From: [Zimmermannella] bifida NBRC 103089 | GTDB lineage: Bacteria; Actinomycetota; Actinomycetes; Actinomycetales; Microbacteriaceae | Assembly: GCF_001570925.1 (NCBI RefSeq) | Contig: NZ_BCSP01000003.1 | Span: forward strand, 1-64,000 | Reading direction: 5' to 3' | Length of the DNA: 64,000 nucleotides | Shown: in pieces, positions 19,320-30,500 of the stretch | Numbering within the stretch: the stretch's first letter is position 1 | Layout: the number at the start of each line of letters is the position of its first letter | Made by a program: the position numbers and the translations under genes | The notes under the pieces: generated by a model | Databases searched by the model: none | Seen by the model: only the letters and a program-made list of their open reading frames with translations | Told to the model about the DNA's origin: nothing

Positions 19320-22300
19320 TTGATCGACGCAACCAAGTTTGACAGCCTCAGCATTGGGCTGGCCACGAGCGAGGACATCCTCGGCTGGTCACGTGGTGAG
19401 GTCAAGAAGCCTGAGACGATTAACTACCGTACGCTCAAGCCCGAGAAGGACGGTCTGTTCGGTGAACAGATCTTCGGTCCTTCACGCGACTGGGAATGTG
19501 CCTGCGGTAAGTACAAGCGTGTTCGCTTCAAGGGCATCATCTGTGAACGCTGTGGTGTAGAGGTAACGAAGTCGGCTGTGCGCCGTGAGCGCATGGGTCA
19601 CATCAAGCTCGCCGCCTCGGTAACGCACATTTGGTACTTCAAGGGTGTTCCTTCGCGCCTGGGCTACCTGCTCGACATGGCACCAAAGGACCTCGAAAAG
19701 GTCATCTACTTCGCGGCCTACATGGTCGTCGACGTAGACGAAGAAGGACGTCGCGACGACCTCGGTGACCTCGAGAAGGAACTGCGCCTCGAGATCGACA
19801 CTCGCGGCAAGCAGCGCGACTCGCAGATCAACGAGCGCCTCGCCAAGCTCGAAAAGGACCTGGCAACGCTTGAAGAGGAAGGCGCCACCGCCGACCAGAA
19901 GCGCAAGACCAAGGACGCCGCCGAGAAGGAAATGGCTCGCCTGCGCAAGGAAGTTGACGGCGACATCGCCCAGCTCGAGCGCGTATTCGAGTCGTTCAAG
20001 ACGCTCAAGGTTGGCGAACTCAAGCCAGACGACGCCGACTACGCCGAGCTCGTCGACCGCTACGGCGACTACTTCGAAGCCCACATGGGTGCCGAAGCAA
20101 TCCAGCGCCGTCTGCGTGACTTCGATCTCGAAGCCGAAGCTGAAATCCTGCGCGAGCAGATCCAGAACGGCAAGGGTCAGAAGAAAATCCGCGCCATCAA
20201 GCGCCTCAAGGTGGTCAACGCATTCCTGCAGACCGACAACAAGCCAGAGGCAATGGTCCTCGACGTGATTCCGGTGATCCCACCAGAACTGCGTCCGATG
20301 GTCCAGCTTGACGGTGGCCGCTTCGCGACCAGTGACCTCAACGACCTCTACCGTCGTGTCATCAACCGCAACAACCGCCTCCGCCGCCTGCTTGACCTCG
20401 GTGCACCCGAGATCATCGTGAACAACGAAAAGCGCATGCTGCAGGAAGCCGTTGACGCACTGTTCGACAACGGTCGCCGTGGTCGTCCAGTAACCGGTAC
20501 CGGTAACCGCGCACTCAAGTCGCTCAGCGACATGCTGAAGGGTAAGCAGGGTCGATTCCGTCAGAACCTGCTCGGTAAGCGTGTTGACTACTCGGGTCGT
20601 TCGGTAATTATCGTGGGTCCCCAGCTGCAGATGCACCAGTGTGGTCTGCCCAAGCAGATGGCCCTCGAGCTGTTCAAGCCGTACGTTATTAAGCGCCTGA
20701 TCGACCTCGGTCACGCCTCGAACATCAAGGCAGCAAAGCGCTCGGTTGAGCGTGCGAAGCCTGAGGTTTGGGACGTCCTCGAAGAGGTCATCCGTGAGCG
20801 CCCAGTACTGCTGAACCGTGCACCTACGCTGCACCGCCTCGGTATTCAGGCATTCGAGCCGCAGCTCATTGAAGGTAAGGCAATCCAGCTGCACCCGCTC
20901 GCTTGCTCGGCGTTCAACGCTGACTTCGACGGTGACCAGATGGCTGTCCACCTGCCGCTGTCGGTTGAGGCTCAGGCCGAAGCTCGCGTGCTCATGCTCG
21001 CTTCGAACAACATCCTCAAGCCGTCGGACGGTCGCCCGGTAACCCTGCCTTCGCAGGACATGGTTGCTGGTCTCTACCACCTCACGTTCGTTCGTGAGGA
21101 TGCGGTTGGTGCCGGTCGCGCATTCGCGACGAGTGCCGAAGCGATCATGGCTATGGACGAAGGCACGCTGCACCTTAACGCGCCCATCACCATCCGTATG
21201 AACGACCTTTCGTTCATGCCTGGTGACACGCCGGAAGGCTTTGTTGAAGGCAAGCCGTTCAACCTGAAGACGACCCTCGGTCGTGCACTGTTCAACGACC
21301 TGCTGCCAGACACCTACCCGTACCTCGAAGACACGATGACCAAGGGACGCCTCTCGGGCGTTGTGAACTACCTTGCGGAGCGTTTCGACAAGGACGTAGT
21401 AGCGGCAACGCTCGACGCGATTAAGGACGCCGGTTTCTACTGGGCAACCCGCTCGGGTATCTCGCTCGCGTTCTCGGACGTTGTGGTTCCGGACACCAAG
21501 GAAGCCATCGTTGCCGAGACCGAAAAGAAGGTTGCTGCCCTTCGTGACGACTACGCCATGGGTCTTTCGACTCAGGCCGAGTACCGCGAGCAGACCATTG
21601 GTCTGTGGGAAGAAGCAACCGAGCGCGTAGCTGCTGACACCCGTGAGCAGTTCCCGTCGAGCAACTCGATTCACCGAATGGTGACCGCAGGTGCTAACGG
21701 TAACTGGCTGCAGGTTCGTCAGATTGCCGGTATGCGAGGCATCGTGGCAAACCCGAAGGGTGAGAAGATCGCTCGTCCGATCATCCACTCGTACCGCGAG
21801 GGTCTGACCGTTCTCGAGTACTTCTCGTCGACGCACGGTGCTCGTAAGGGTCTTGCTGACACCGCTCTGAAGACCGCTGACTCGGGTTACCTGACCCGTC
21901 GTCTGGTGGACGTTTCACAGGATGTCATCATCCGCGAAGAAGACTGTGGCACCAAGAAGGGTCTGCTGCACAAGATCTCGCAGGTCGACGCTGCAGGCAA
22001 CGTATCGCTGGCCGACAACGTCGAGAACTCGGTCTACGCCCGTACCCTCGCGACCGACGTAACGGATGCATCCGGTAACGTGCTCGCGACCGCAGGCGAG
22101 CCTGTTGGCGACGTGCTCATTGAGCGCCTCGTTGGCGAAGGCGTCACCGAAGTTACCGTTCGTTCGGTGCTCTCGTGTGAGTCGGCAGTTGGTGTTTGTG
22201 CCAAGTGCTACGGCCGTTCGATGGCGTCGAGTGAGCTCGCTGACCTCGGTGAGGCCGTCGGTATTATCGCGGCCCAGTCGATTGGTGAGCCCGGTACCCA

Positions 22301-23198
22301 GCTGACGATGCGTACCTTCCACACCGGTGGTATCGCCGGTGCTACGGACATCACGCAGGGTCTGCCTCGTGTGCAGGAGCTCTTCGAAGCTCGTACCCCG
22401 AAGGGTGCTGCACCGCTGTCGGCCGTTGCCGGTGTGATCTCGATTCAGGACACCGAGCGTCAGCGCAAGATCATCCTGACGCCAGACGACAAGGACGAAG
22501 AGACGATCACCTACCCGGTATCGCGCTTCGTCGAGCTGCTCGTCGAAGACGGTGCCCGCGTTGAGCCAGGTACACAGCTCACCGAAGGTCCGCTGGATCC
22601 GAAGGACGTACTTGAGATTCTCGGTACCGCCGCGGTTCAGAAGTACCTCGTTGAGGGCGTGCAGGGCGTTTACAACTCCCAGGGTGTGCCGATCCACGAC
22701 AAGCACATCGAGGTTATTGTTCGCCAGATGCTGCGCAAGGTCACGATCAACGACTCGGGTGAAACCGACATGCTCCCCGGTGAGCTCGTTGACCGCCAGC
22801 GCTTCCAGGCGACCAACCGCCAGTCGGTGACCGAAGGTCGCCGCCCGGCTTCGGGTCGTCCAGAAGTCATGGGTATCACCAAGGCGTCGCTCGCTACCGA
22901 GTCGTGGCTGTCGGCCGCTTCGTTCCAGGAAACCACCCGCGTACTTACGCAGGCGGCTATGGAACAGAAGACCGACCCGCTGCTCGGCCTCAAGGAGAAC
23001 GTCATCATCGGTCGTCTCATCACCGCTGGTACCGGTCTGCCGCAGTACTCGCAGATGGACGTGGAGCCGACGGAAGAAGCTCGCGCAGAGCGCTTCCCGT
23101 TTGCGCCACAGGACCAGATCGACTTCACCAATGACCTGTCGATCAGCGACTTCGATTCGTTCATCACGGACGGAGACTTCGGCGGCTCACTGAGCTAG
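19320..23198 (+). CDS. rpoC: DNA-directed RNA polymerase beta' subunit
   Basis: 1292 residues from a TTG at 19320 behind AGGGAG. The N-terminal zinc site appears as CACGKYKRV and CERCGVEV, the catalytic metal loop as [12 protein letters not shown], and the C-terminal zinc cysteines as [11 protein letters not shown]-like and CAKCYG segments. It includes the actinobacterial coiled insertion around residues 140-230. It is co-transcribed with rpoB and ends at a strong terminator. Confidence 0.98.
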   Translation: MIDATKFDSLSIGLATSEDILGWSRGEVKKPETINYRTLKPEKDGLFGEQIFGPSRDWECACGKYKRVRFKGIICERCGVEVTKSAVRRERMGHIKLAASVTHIWYFKGVPSRLGYLLDMAPKDLEKVIYFAAYMVVDVDEEGRRDDLGDLEKELRLEIDTRGKQRDSQINERLAKLEKDLATLEEEGATADQKRKTKDAAEKEMARLRKEVDGDIAQLERVFESFKTLKVGELKPDDADYAELVDRYGDYFEAHMGAEAIQRRLRDFDLEAEAEILREQIQNGKGQKKIRAIKRLKVVNAFLQTDNKPEAMVLDVIPVIPPELRPMVQLDGGRFATSDLNDLYRRVINRNNRLRRLLDLGAPEIIVNNEKRMLQEAVDALFDNGRRGRPVTGTGNRALKSLSDMLKGKQGRFRQNLLGKRVDYSGRSVIIVGPQLQMHQCGLPKQMALELFKPYVIKRLIDLGHASNIKAAKRSVERAKPEVWDVLEEVIRERPVLLNRAPTLHRLGIQAFEPQLIEGKAIQLHPLACSAFNADFDGDQMAVHLPLSVEAQAEARVLMLASNNILKPSDGRPVTLPSQDMVAGLYHLTFVREDAVGAGRAFATSAEAIMAMDEGTLHLNAPITIRMNDLSFMPGDTPEGFVEGKPFNLKTTLGRALFNDLLPDTYPYLEDTMTKGRLSGVVNYLAERFDKDVVAATLDAIKDAGFYWATRSGISLAFSDVVVPDTKEAIVAETEKKVAALRDDYAMGLSTQAEYREQTIGLWEEATERVAADTREQFPSSNSIHRMVTAGANGNWLQVRQIAGMRGIVANPKGEKIARPIIHSYREGLTVLEYFSSTHGARKGLADTALKTADSGYLTRRLVDVSQDVIIREEDCGTKKGLLHKISQVDAAGNVSLADNVENSVYARTLATDVTDASGNVLATAGEPVGDVLIERLVGEGVTEVTVRSVLSCESAVGVCAKCYGRSMASSELADLGEAVGIIAAQSIGEPGTQLTMRTFHTGGIAGATDITQGLPRVQELFEARTPKGAAPLSAVAGVISIQDTERQRKIILTPDDKDEETITYPVSRFVELLVEDGARVEPGTQLTEGPLDPKDVLEILGTAAVQKYLVEGVQGVYNSQGVPIHDKHIEVIVRQMLRKVTINDSGETDMLPGELVDRQRFQATNRQSVTEGRRPASGRPEVMGITKASLATESWLSAASFQETTRVLTQAAMEQKTDPLLGLKENVIIGRLITAGTGLPQYSQMDVEPTEEARAERFPFAPQDQIDFTNDLSISDFDSFITDGDFGGSLS

Positions 23199-23222
23199 TC
23201 CGAATGGCTCTGGCCACGATCT

Positions 23223-23263
23223 ACGGCGTTGGCGTCAACTTCGGTTGGCGCCAACGCCGTTTT
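23223..23263 (+). terminator. rpoBC intrinsic terminator with UUCG loop
   Basis: A 17-bp stem, 23223-23239 with 23244-23260 (one G-T wobble), closes on a TTCG tetraloop and is followed by TTTT partly overlapping the stem end. One of the clearest terminators in the window. Confidence 0.92.
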
Positions 23264-23499
23264 CCGGCAGTTGCGGTAGCACTCGAAGTAGCCGCATCCA
23301 GATCTGCCTTCGTGACTCGGTTACGCAGTTTCACGGGCAATGCGTCCTTCAACCGCGCAAAACGAGTCACCTATGGCGGTGACTGGGCGCGATTCACCAG
23401 CACACACGCGCCAGTATTTTCAGGATGCATCCAGTCTTGGTTTCGGTGTTTGGCGCGCCGTTACGCGGTTGGCGACCGGCGCGCCCATACGATTGCCAC

Positions 23500-24831
23500 A
23501 TGACTGACCAGCAGGACTTTGAGAAGCCCACCCCCGAGCAGCCGGCAACTGCCGACGCCTTCGCGCCCGAAACCGCTGCATCGGCACCGGGCGATCACAA
23601 CGCAGCCAATCCCGCAGCAAGCGGCATTGACCCGCACCTGATGGGACAGTTCGGCGGACAGCAGCGCCCGAACGTGCCCAACGTTGCACCAAGCGAAGGC
23701 CCCCGCGAGCCGATCCGCGTCGGTAACGATGGCCAGGCTGAGACCGCGGCCGCAGCGCCGGCCGTTGACTTCGGCGGCACCTCGGACGCCACCGCTGACG
23801 CCGCCAACGAGCCATCGGCTGAATCGTCGAACGCTGGCGCACCAGCCGCGGAAACTGACGCCCCAGCTAACGCGTACGGTGCCGATGTTCCTGCCGACAA
23901 GCAAGCCACCGAGCTGGACGAAGCGCTGGCACGCTCGCGCGCGATTCCCGAAGACGGTGACCTGAACGTGCCACCGGCAGACTTCAGCCGCGAATCGGTC
24001 GAGGCAGAAGACTCGTCAGCGGCTGCGCAGGTGGGGGAGACCGACGCTTCGGCAACTGCGGTACCGGATGCATCCGGTACTGAACACGCTGAGCCAGCGT
24101 TCGCCGCAGCTCCAGTTGTTGGTGGCACCGCTGCCCAGGACACTCAGACAATCAACGACACGGCGCAGCTGCGCGGTGAAGACGTCACACCGGTCGCGAC
24201 GGCTCCGGCCCCTGGCGCATCGGCGAACCCAGACCTTGAGCCGATCGCCGACGAAGACCGCACCACCACCGAAGGCCTGGTAATGCCGCCGGAGAAGCGC
24301 GGCAACCGTGGCTTCGCGGTGTTCATTGCGGTGCTCGCCAGCGCCGTATTTGCTGGCCTGTTCGCCACCGGTTTTGCGGCAGCCGCCATCGTGTTCGGTG
24401 GCGCCACTGGCAACTTCGTTGACGTGCTGATGGGATTCATCGGTACCGCAGCGTTCTACGTTCCGGTTGCGCTGTTCACGATCGTGATGGTGCTCTGGTC
24501 GCTGCTCGCCAACCGCGCCGGCTGGTGGACCTACATCATCGCCAGCTTCTTCTTGGCGTTCATTGCCTTCGCTGGCTACCACTTGGGCATCGCCGCGCAG
24601 GACGTCGTCAACGGCAGCGCCTTCTCGGTTGACAAGTTCATCGCGTCGCTGAAGGCACCGGAACAGCTTCCGGGCGCACTCATTGCCTTCATCGCTGCTC
24701 GCGAATCGGCGTTGTGGATCGGCGGGTTCTCGTCGCTGCGTGGCCGCCGTATCAAGCGCAAGAACGCAGAAGCACAGGCCGAGTACGACCGCAAGGTCGC
24801 CGAAGAGCGCGAACTTTCAGTAGCTGTGTAA
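23500..24831 (+). CDS. Membrane protein with long acidic Ala/Pro-rich N-terminal domain
   Basis: 443 residues from ATG 23500. The first about 260 residues are low-complexity, rich in Ala, Pro, Asp, Glu and Thr, with no signal peptide. Three clear hydrophobic segments follow (GFAVFIAVLASAVFAGLFAT region, FYVPVALFTIVMVLWSLLA, and WWTYIIASFFLAFIAFAGY), then a weaker fourth (LPGALIAFIAARESAL) and a basic tail. I do not recognise the family. The arrangement (disordered cytosolic tail, compact membrane domain) suggests a scaffold rather than a transporter. A 20-base perfect palindrome (24061-24080) lies within the gene. Confidence 0.75.
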   Translation: MTDQQDFEKPTPEQPATADAFAPETAASAPGDHNAANPAASGIDPHLMGQFGGQQRPNVPNVAPSEGPREPIRVGNDGQAETAAAAPAVDFGGTSDATADAANEPSAESSNAGAPAAETDAPANAYGADVPADKQATELDEALARSRAIPEDGDLNVPPADFSRESVEAEDSSAAAQVGETDASATAVPDASGTEHAEPAFAAAPVVGGTAAQDTQTINDTAQLRGEDVTPVATAPAPGASANPDLEPIADEDRTTTEGLVMPPEKRGNRGFAVFIAVLASAVFAGLFATGFAAAAIVFGGATGNFVDVLMGFIGTAAFYVPVALFTIVMVLWSLLANRAGWWTYIIASFFLAFIAFAGYHLGIAAQDVVNGSAFSVDKFIASLKAPEQLPGALIAFIAARESALWIGGFSSLRGRRIKRKNAEAQAEYDRKVAEERELSVAV

Positions 24832-24958
24832 CCCGATTGGGCGGTCGATGACATCGGCAGCCCAAACTCATCCGAGCCCCACGAGATCTCACCCCGCCTG
24901 CCAGCCTGCCGGCACTCACGACCCGCGACTACCGCATCCACCGAAGGGAAGTACCCCC

Positions 24959-25426
24959 ATGCCGCCACAACTGCGCGCAGTGCTCGAAGTGCTTCCGGGA
25001 TGGGAGCGGTTTGAATTCGCTGGCTCGCTCGGGGGAGTGCGCCACCTCGCAAGCGACAAGGGGTTGCACCCGAACGTCATCGTCACCCTCGACAAATGGG
25101 CGGGTGCGGTGGATGCGGAGCGCGCGATTTCGGTCGTCAGTGAGCAGTTGCGCGGTGCCGGCGCGACCATCCGCGCCACGACCGATCTCTCCGAAGACGA
25201 GCGCGCGATCGTTGAAATTCAAACGGATGAACCGGGTGACGATGCCGGTCCCGTGCGGGTTCGCTACCGCCTGACGCTGCTGCCAGTCGCGGGCGATACG
25301 CTCGTGCTGACCGGTATCGCGACCTGCCGTTTGACGCAGGATGCGGTGCTCGCGAACGACTTTTCACGCATTCTTGCGTCGGTCGAACTGCAAGCCCACG
25401 GCAATAACCCCAGTGAACATGTGTAA
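24959..25426 (+). CDS. Small protein, possibly LpqN-like
   Basis: 155 residues from the ATG at 24959 behind GAAGGGAAG; an in-frame ATG at 24848 would add a Pro-rich stretch without a signal peptide. The pattern LPGWERFEF, PNVIVTLDKW, and TIRATTDLSEDER resembles LpqN/LpqT-type actinobacterial proteins (often lipoproteins), but there is no lipobox or signal peptide, so it would be cytoplasmic. Similar small proteins occur near type VII secretion genes; none is visible here. Function unknown. Confidence 0.65.
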   Translation: MPPQLRAVLEVLPGWERFEFAGSLGGVRHLASDKGLHPNVIVTLDKWAGAVDAERAISVVSEQLRGAGATIRATTDLSEDERAIVEIQTDEPGDDAGPVRVRYRLTLLPVAGDTLVLTGIATCRLTQDAVLANDFSRILASVELQAHGNNPSEHV

Positions 25427-25432
25427 CCGCGC

Positions 25433-25462
25433 TTGACGGTGTTTCGTCGCGTTGGTTAAGAT
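25433..25462 (+). promoter_or_regulatory. str operon promoter candidate
   Basis: TTGACG (25433-25438), an 18-base spacer and TAAGAT (25457-25462): a good sigma-70-type match placed in the 246-base gap before rpsL. The predicted leader is about 200 bases and contains a GC-rich hairpin-capable stretch near 25535-25565. Confidence 0.7.
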
Positions 25463-25672
25463 GTTTCGGTGCGCCAAATTCTGGCGTGCCTGAACGTGCG
25501 CAAACGCTGCCTTCACGGTGGCTGCGCGACGGTAAGCGCCCGACCGCTTTCGCGGGCGCGGGCGCTCGACAACGTTTGCAAACTCGCAAGTGTTTTGCCG
25601 GTCGAGGGCACACCCAGATCCGCTGCCTCACGCAGGTTGGCGAAGAAGCAACAAATTCCAAGGAGAACAACA

Positions 25673-26044
25673 GTGCCAACCATTCAGCAGTTGGTCCGCA
25701 AGGGCCGCAAGCCCAAGGTAAACGCGTCGAAGTCGCCAGCACTTAAGGCAAACCCACAGCAGCGCGGTGTGTGCACCCGTGTGTACACCACCACCCCAAA
25801 GAAGCCGAACTCGGCACTGCGTAAGGTCGCCCGTGTAAAGCTCTCGAACGGTACCGAGGTCACCGCATACATCCCAGGTGAAGGTCACAACCTCCAGGAG
25901 CACTCGATGGTGCTCGTTCGTGGTGGTCGTGTTAAGGACCTTCCAGGTGTTCGCTACCGCATCGTTCGCGGTGCACTCGACACCCAGGCCGTCAAGGACC
26001 GTAAGCAGGCTCGTAGCCGCTACGGCGCGAAGAAGGAGAAGTAA
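25673..26044 (+). CDS. rpsL: 30S ribosomal protein S12
   Basis: 123 residues from a GTG at 25673 behind AAGGAG. The streptomycin-site lysines are in wild-type context ([11 protein letters not shown] and [10 protein letters not shown]). S12 lies at the decoding centre. Its stop overlaps the rpsG start as TAATG. Confidence 0.98.
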   Translation: MPTIQQLVRKGRKPKVNASKSPALKANPQQRGVCTRVYTTTPKKPNSALRKVARVKLSNGTEVTAYIPGEGHNLQEHSMVLVRGGRVKDLPGVRYRIVRGALDTQAVKDRKQARSRYGAKKEK

Positions 26045-26514
26045 TGCCTCGTAAAGGTCCAGCGCCGAAGCGCCCCGTAGTTGTCGACCCGGTACACGGT
26101 TCGCCAGTTGTGACGCAGCTCATCAACAAGATCCTTGTTGATGGCAAGAAGTCGCAGGCTGAGCGCATCGTTTACGGTGCACTCGAAAACGTTGCCAACA
26201 AGACCGGTCAGGATGCAGTTGCAACCCTCAAGAAGGCGCTCGACAACGTGCGTCCAACCCTTGAGGTTCGTTCGCGTCGTGTAGGTGGTTCGACCTACCA
26301 GGTTCCGGTTGAAGTTAAGCCGCTGCGCGCCAACACGCTCGCACTGCGCTGGCTCACCGGCTACGCAAAGCTCCGTCGCGAAAACTCGATGACCGAGCGC
26401 CTTACCAACGAGATTCTTGACGCTTCGAACGGCCTTGGTGCCGCAGTTAAGCGTCGTGAAGACACTCACAAGATGGCCGAGTCGAACAAGGCCTTCGCTC
26501 ACTACCGCTGGTAG
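26044..26514 (+). CDS. rpsG: 30S ribosomal protein S7
   Basis: 156 residues, standard length; starts [11 protein letters not shown] and contains the conserved [15 protein letters not shown] segment that contacts the head of 16S rRNA. Translation is coupled to rpsL through a one-base overlap (stop and start share an A at 26044). Confidence 0.98.
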   Translation: MPRKGPAPKRPVVVDPVHGSPVVTQLINKILVDGKKSQAERIVYGALENVANKTGQDAVATLKKALDNVRPTLEVRSRRVGGSTYQVPVEVKPLRANTLALRWLTGYAKLRRENSMTERLTNEILDASNGLGAAVKRREDTHKMAESNKAFAHYRW

Positions 26515-26520
26515 TAAATA

Positions 26521-26561
26521 GACCGGTCAACACAACGTGGTATTCACAGTGTTGGCCGGTC
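26521..26561 (+). promoter_or_regulatory. Hairpin between rpsG and fusA
   Basis: A 13-bp inverted repeat, 26521-26533 with 26549-26561 (one G-T-type mismatch), spans a 15-base loop, followed by CAAACTTGTTT. It may be an attenuator or an mRNA processing site, since fusA and tuf are usually made in excess of S12 and S7. Confidence 0.55.
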
Positions 26562-26633
26562 AAACTTGTTTGCTAGCGTTGGCCGGCGAAACGTAAAACT
26601 TAGTTTCAATCACCTATCAGTACGGGAGACACC

Positions 26634-28748
26634 GTGGCACAGGAAGTGCAGACGAACCTCAAGAAGGTCCGCAACATCGGCATCATGGCTCACATCGATG
26701 CCGGAAAGACCACCACCACCGAGCGCATCCTCTTCTACACGGGTGTTAACCACAAGATCGGTGAGAGCCACGATGGTGCAGCCACCATGGACTGGATGGC
26801 TCAGGAGCAGGAACGTGGTATCACCATTACCTCGGCTGCCACCACTTGCTTCTGGAACGACACCCAGATCAACATCATTGATACCCCGGGTCACGTTGAC
26901 TTCACCGTAGAGGTTGAGCGTTCGCTCCGCGTGCTCGATGGTGCCGTTGCCGTCTTTGACGGTAAGGAAGGTGTTGAGCCGCAGTCTGAGACCGTTTGGC
27001 GCCAGGCTGACAAGTACAACGTTCCTCGTATCTGCTACATCAACAAGATGGACAAGCTGGGTGCTGACTTCTACTACTCGATCGGCACTATCAAGTCGCG
27101 TCTGGGCGTAACTCCGCTCGTGCTCCAGCTGCCAATCGGTGTTGAAAGTGAATTTGTCGGCGTTGTTGACCTCATCAACATGCAGGCACTGACCTGGCGC
27201 GGTGACGCTAAGGGCGTCGTTGCACCTGGTGCTGCTGCTGAGATCGAAGCAATCCCTGCTGACCTCAAGGAACGCGCTGAGGAGTTCCGTGCGGAACTGC
27301 TCGAGGCCGTAGCTGAAAGCGACGAAGAGCTCCTCGACAAGTACCTCGGTGGCGAAGAACTCACCATCGAAGAGATCGAAGCTGGTATCCGCAAGCTCAC
27401 CATCGCCGGTGAAGCATTCCCAGTTATCTGCGGTACGTCGTTCAAGAACCGTGGTGTCCAGCCGATGCTCGACGCCATCGTTAAGTTCCTCCCCTCGCCG
27501 GTTGAGGTGCCACCGATGCTCGGCCACAAGCCTGGTGACGAAGAGGTTGAGATCGAGCGCAAGCCTTCGACCGACGAGCCATTCGCCGCTCTCGCGTTCA
27601 AGGTTGTAGCCCACCCGTTCTACGGTCGTCTCACCTACATCCGCGTGTACTCGGGTCACGTTGAGTCGGGTACCCAGGTACTCAACTCGACCAAGGGTAA
27701 GAAGGAGCGCATCGGAAAGCTCTTCCAGATGCACGCCAACAAGGAAAACCCGGTTGAGTCGATCACCGCTGGTCACATCTACGCCGCTATCGGCCTCAAG
27801 GACACCACCACCGGTGACACGCTCTGTGAAACCGAGGCTCCAGTTGTTCTCGAGTCGATGAGTTTCCCCGAGCCAGTTATCTCGGTTGCTATCGAGCCAA
27901 ACTCGAAGGCTGACCAGGAAAAGCTCGGTACCGCTATTCAGAAGCTTGCTGAAGAAGACCCCACCTTCCGTGTTGAGCTCAACCACGAGACCGGTCAGAC
28001 GACCATCTCGGGTATGGGTGAGCTGCACCTTGACATCCTTGTTGACCGCATGAAGCGTGAATTCAAGGTTGAAGCGAACATCGGTAAGCCACAGGTTGCC
28101 TACCGTGAAACCATCCGCCGCACTGTTGAGCGTTACGACTACACGCACAAGAAGCAGACCGGTGGATCGGGTCAGTTCGCTAAGGTCCAGATCATGCTCG
28201 AACCGATGGAGGTCGAGGGTGACAAGGTCTACGAGTTCGAGAACGCCGTTACCGGTGGTCGCGTACCGCGGGAATACATTCCTTCGGTTGACGCCGGTAT
28301 CCAGGACGCAATGCGCGTTGGTGTAGTCGCGGGATACCCCATGGTGGGTGTCAAGGCGACGCTCGTCGATGGTGCATACCACGACGTTGACTCGTCAGAA
28401 ATGGCCTTCAAGATCGCCGGTTCGATGGCGTTCAAGGAGGCAGCCCCGAAGGCTAGCCCAGCTCTGCTTGAACCACTCATGAAGGTTGAAGTACGTACTC
28501 CTGAGGAGTACATGGGTGACGTAATCGGTGACCTCAACTCACGTCGTGGCCAGATCCAGTCGATGGAAGATGCCTCGGGTGTGAAGGTTGTCAAGGCACT
28601 GGTTCCGCTGTCGGAAATGTTCGGCTACATCGGTGACCTGCGTAGCAAGACCTCGGGTCGTGCTGTGTACTCGATGGAGTTCGACTCGTATGCAGAGGTC
28701 CCGAAGGCCGTTGCCGACGAGATCATCCAGAAGAGCAAGGGCGAGTAG
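26634..28748 (+). CDS. fusA: Elongation factor G
   Basis: 704 residues from a GTG at 26634 after a GGGAG box. GTPase motifs: [15 protein letters not shown] (G1), [11 protein letters not shown] (G2 region), [16 protein letters not shown] (G3) and NKMDKLGAD (G4). Domains II-V follow at normal spacing. It catalyses translocation on the ribosome. Confidence 0.98.
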   Translation: MAQEVQTNLKKVRNIGIMAHIDAGKTTTTERILFYTGVNHKIGESHDGAATMDWMAQEQERGITITSAATTCFWNDTQINIIDTPGHVDFTVEVERSLRVLDGAVAVFDGKEGVEPQSETVWRQADKYNVPRICYINKMDKLGADFYYSIGTIKSRLGVTPLVLQLPIGVESEFVGVVDLINMQALTWRGDAKGVVAPGAAAEIEAIPADLKERAEEFRAELLEAVAESDEELLDKYLGGEELTIEEIEAGIRKLTIAGEAFPVICGTSFKNRGVQPMLDAIVKFLPSPVEVPPMLGHKPGDEEVEIERKPSTDEPFAALAFKVVAHPFYGRLTYIRVYSGHVESGTQVLNSTKGKKERIGKLFQMHANKENPVESITAGHIYAAIGLKDTTTGDTLCETEAPVVLESMSFPEPVISVAIEPNSKADQEKLGTAIQKLAEEDPTFRVELNHETGQTTISGMGELHLDILVDRMKREFKVEANIGKPQVAYRETIRRTVERYDYTHKKQTGGSGQFAKVQIMLEPMEVEGDKVYEFENAVTGGRVPREYIPSVDAGIQDAMRVGVVAGYPMVGVKATLVDGAYHDVDSSEMAFKIAGSMAFKEAAPKASPALLEPLMKVEVRTPEEYMGDVIGDLNSRRGQIQSMEDASGVKVVKALVPLSEMFGYIGDLRSKTSGRAVYSMEFDSYAEVPKAVADEIIQKSKGE

Positions 28749-28877
28749 CTTCAAGCTCTTCACTGCCGGTCTGCTATTCAGTTGAATTCCGGTAGACTGT
28801 AAAACTGTCCTGAAATGTAAGTTTCAATCTGCGCAATAGCGCAGTGCGATTCCAGTAAACGTCCTGAGGAGGACCTA

Positions 28878-30068
28878 GTGGCCAAGGCCAAGTTCGAGCG
28901 GACCAAGCCGCACGTAAACATCGGAACGATCGGTCACGTCGACCACGGCAAGACGACGCTTTCCGCTGCAATCTCGAAGGTACTTGCTGACAAGTACCCA
29001 TCGGAGACCAACGTTCAGCGCGACTTCGCGACCATTGACTCGGCTCCTGAAGAGCGCCAGCGTGGTATTACGATCAACGTTTCGCACATCGAGTACGAGA
29101 CCCCGAAGCGTCACTACGCACACGTCGACGCTCCTGGTCACGCCGACTACGTGAAGAACATGATCACCGGTGCAGCTCAGATGGACGGCGCAATCCTCGT
29201 TGTTGCCGCAACTGACGGCCCGATGGCGCAGACCCGTGAGCACGTTCTGCTCGCAAAGCAGGTTGGTGTTCCTTACCTGCTCGCAGCACTGAACAAGTCG
29301 GACGCTGTTGAAGACGAAGAGATCCTGGAGCTCGTAGAGCTTGAGGTCCGCGAGCTCCTCGCTTCGCAGGGCTTCGACGAAGACGCACCAGTTGTTCGCG
29401 TTTCGGCACTGAAGGCACTCGAAGGCGACCAGAAGTGGGTCGACTCGATCCTCGAGCTCATGGAAGCTGTCGACGAGAGCATTCCTGAGCCGGAGCGTGA
29501 CCGCGACAAGCCGTTCCTCATGCCGATTGAAGACGTCTTCACCATCACCGGTCGCGGTACCGTTGTTACCGGTCGCGCCGAGCGTGGAACCCTCTCGATC
29601 AACTCGGAAGTTGAGATCGTTGGTATCCGCGACACCCAGAAGACCACCGTTACCGGTATCGAGATGTTCCACAAGCAGCTCGACGAAGCATGGGCAGGCG
29701 AGAACTGTGGTCTGCTGCTCCGTGGTCTCAAGCGCGAAGACGTAGAGCGTGGTCAGGTTATCGTTGCTCCAGGCAGCGTTACCCCGCACACCAACTTCGA
29801 AGGCACCGCCTACATCCTCTCGAAGGATGAGGGTGGCCGTCACAACCCGTTCTACTCGAACTACCGTCCGCAGTTCTACTTCCGTACCACGGACGTAACC
29901 GGCGTTATCACCCTGCCTGAGGGCAAGGAAATGGTTATGCCTGGTGACACCGTTGACATGACGGTTGAGCTCATCCAGCCAATCGCTATGGAAGAGGGTC
30001 TCGGCTTCGCTATCCGTGAGGGTGGTCGTACCGTTGGTGCTGGTACCGTAACCAAGATCACCAAGTAG
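28878..30068 (+). CDS. tuf: Elongation factor Tu
   Basis: 396 residues from a GTG at 28878 with GAGGAGG upstream. G1 [11 protein letters not shown]2 RGITI, G3 DAPGHADY and G4 NKSD (Ser where Ala or Cys is more usual). It delivers aminoacyl-tRNA to the ribosome and is the known target of Doc-type toxins, one of which is encoded at 14214. The 129-base gap to fusA may hold its own promoter, e.g. TTCAGT (28777-28782), 17 bases, TAAAAC (28800-28805). Confidence 0.98.
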   Translation: MAKAKFERTKPHVNIGTIGHVDHGKTTLSAAISKVLADKYPSETNVQRDFATIDSAPEERQRGITINVSHIEYETPKRHYAHVDAPGHADYVKNMITGAAQMDGAILVVAATDGPMAQTREHVLLAKQVGVPYLLAALNKSDAVEDEEILELVELEVRELLASQGFDEDAPVVRVSALKALEGDQKWVDSILELMEAVDESIPEPERDRDKPFLMPIEDVFTITGRGTVVTGRAERGTLSINSEVEIVGIRDTQKTTVTGIEMFHKQLDEAWAGENCGLLLRGLKREDVERGQVIVAPGSVTPHTNFEGTAYILSKDEGGRHNPFYSNYRPQFYFRTTDVTGVITLPEGKEMVMPGDTVDMTVELIQPIAMEEGLGFAIREGGRTVGAGTVTKITK

Positions 30069-30090
30069 TTCTTGCTTTAGAACTCCGCTG

Positions 30091-30125
30091 AGTGGCGGGT
30101 GTGCAGATTGCACATCCGCCACTTT
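30091..30125 (+). terminator. str operon terminator
   Basis: A 15-bp stem (30091-30105 with 30109-30123, one wobble) with a GAT loop, followed by TTT, begins 23 bases after the tuf stop. Confidence 0.88.
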
Positions 30126-30500
30126 GTCGTTTCCGTATACCGGCGGTGTCTCGGTGGGTCGGCGCATGCCACCTTCTGCAAGGTTGATGCAGGCGATGGG
30201 GGATGGGTGACGACTCGTGACCGCTGGGCGCTGGGCAAGGTAGAAGTGGCGAATCAAGGCGTATGGATGTGCGTCATCAAACATAACGATTGCCATGAAC
30301 GAAGGCATACCTTGAAGGGGTCCGGTGGGGTTGCGTATGATAGCAGGGGAATGCGCCAATTCTTTTGAGAAATCATTGCACCGGGTGTGAAGTCAATGAG
30401 AGGATAGGTATAACGGTTAACCACGGTTATATGTGGGAAATCAATGCAAGGTCGTTGAACATCTGATACGTCGATTGCAAGCAACATGAAGGGTCTACCA
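30126..30500 (+). promoter_or_regulatory. Pilus locus upstream region with promoter candidate
   Basis: This 375-base non-coding stretch precedes the surface protein. A promoter candidate is TTGAAG (30312-30317), an 18-base spacer and TATGAT (30336-30341). About 70 bases further, near 30407-30440, repeated TATAAC/GTTAAC/GTTATA elements flank an 8-bp palindrome (GGTTAACC). These could be operator sites. No RNA gene is recognised. Confidence 0.5.

Noticed and set aside
23204-23503. 99-codon open frame after rpoC
   Set aside because: It starts before and runs through the rpoBC terminator, has no ribosome binding site and overlaps the next gene's start.
30099-30368. 89-codon open frame upstream of the pilus locus
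   Set aside because: It begins inside the tuf terminator and has no family resemblance; the region has promoter-like features instead.
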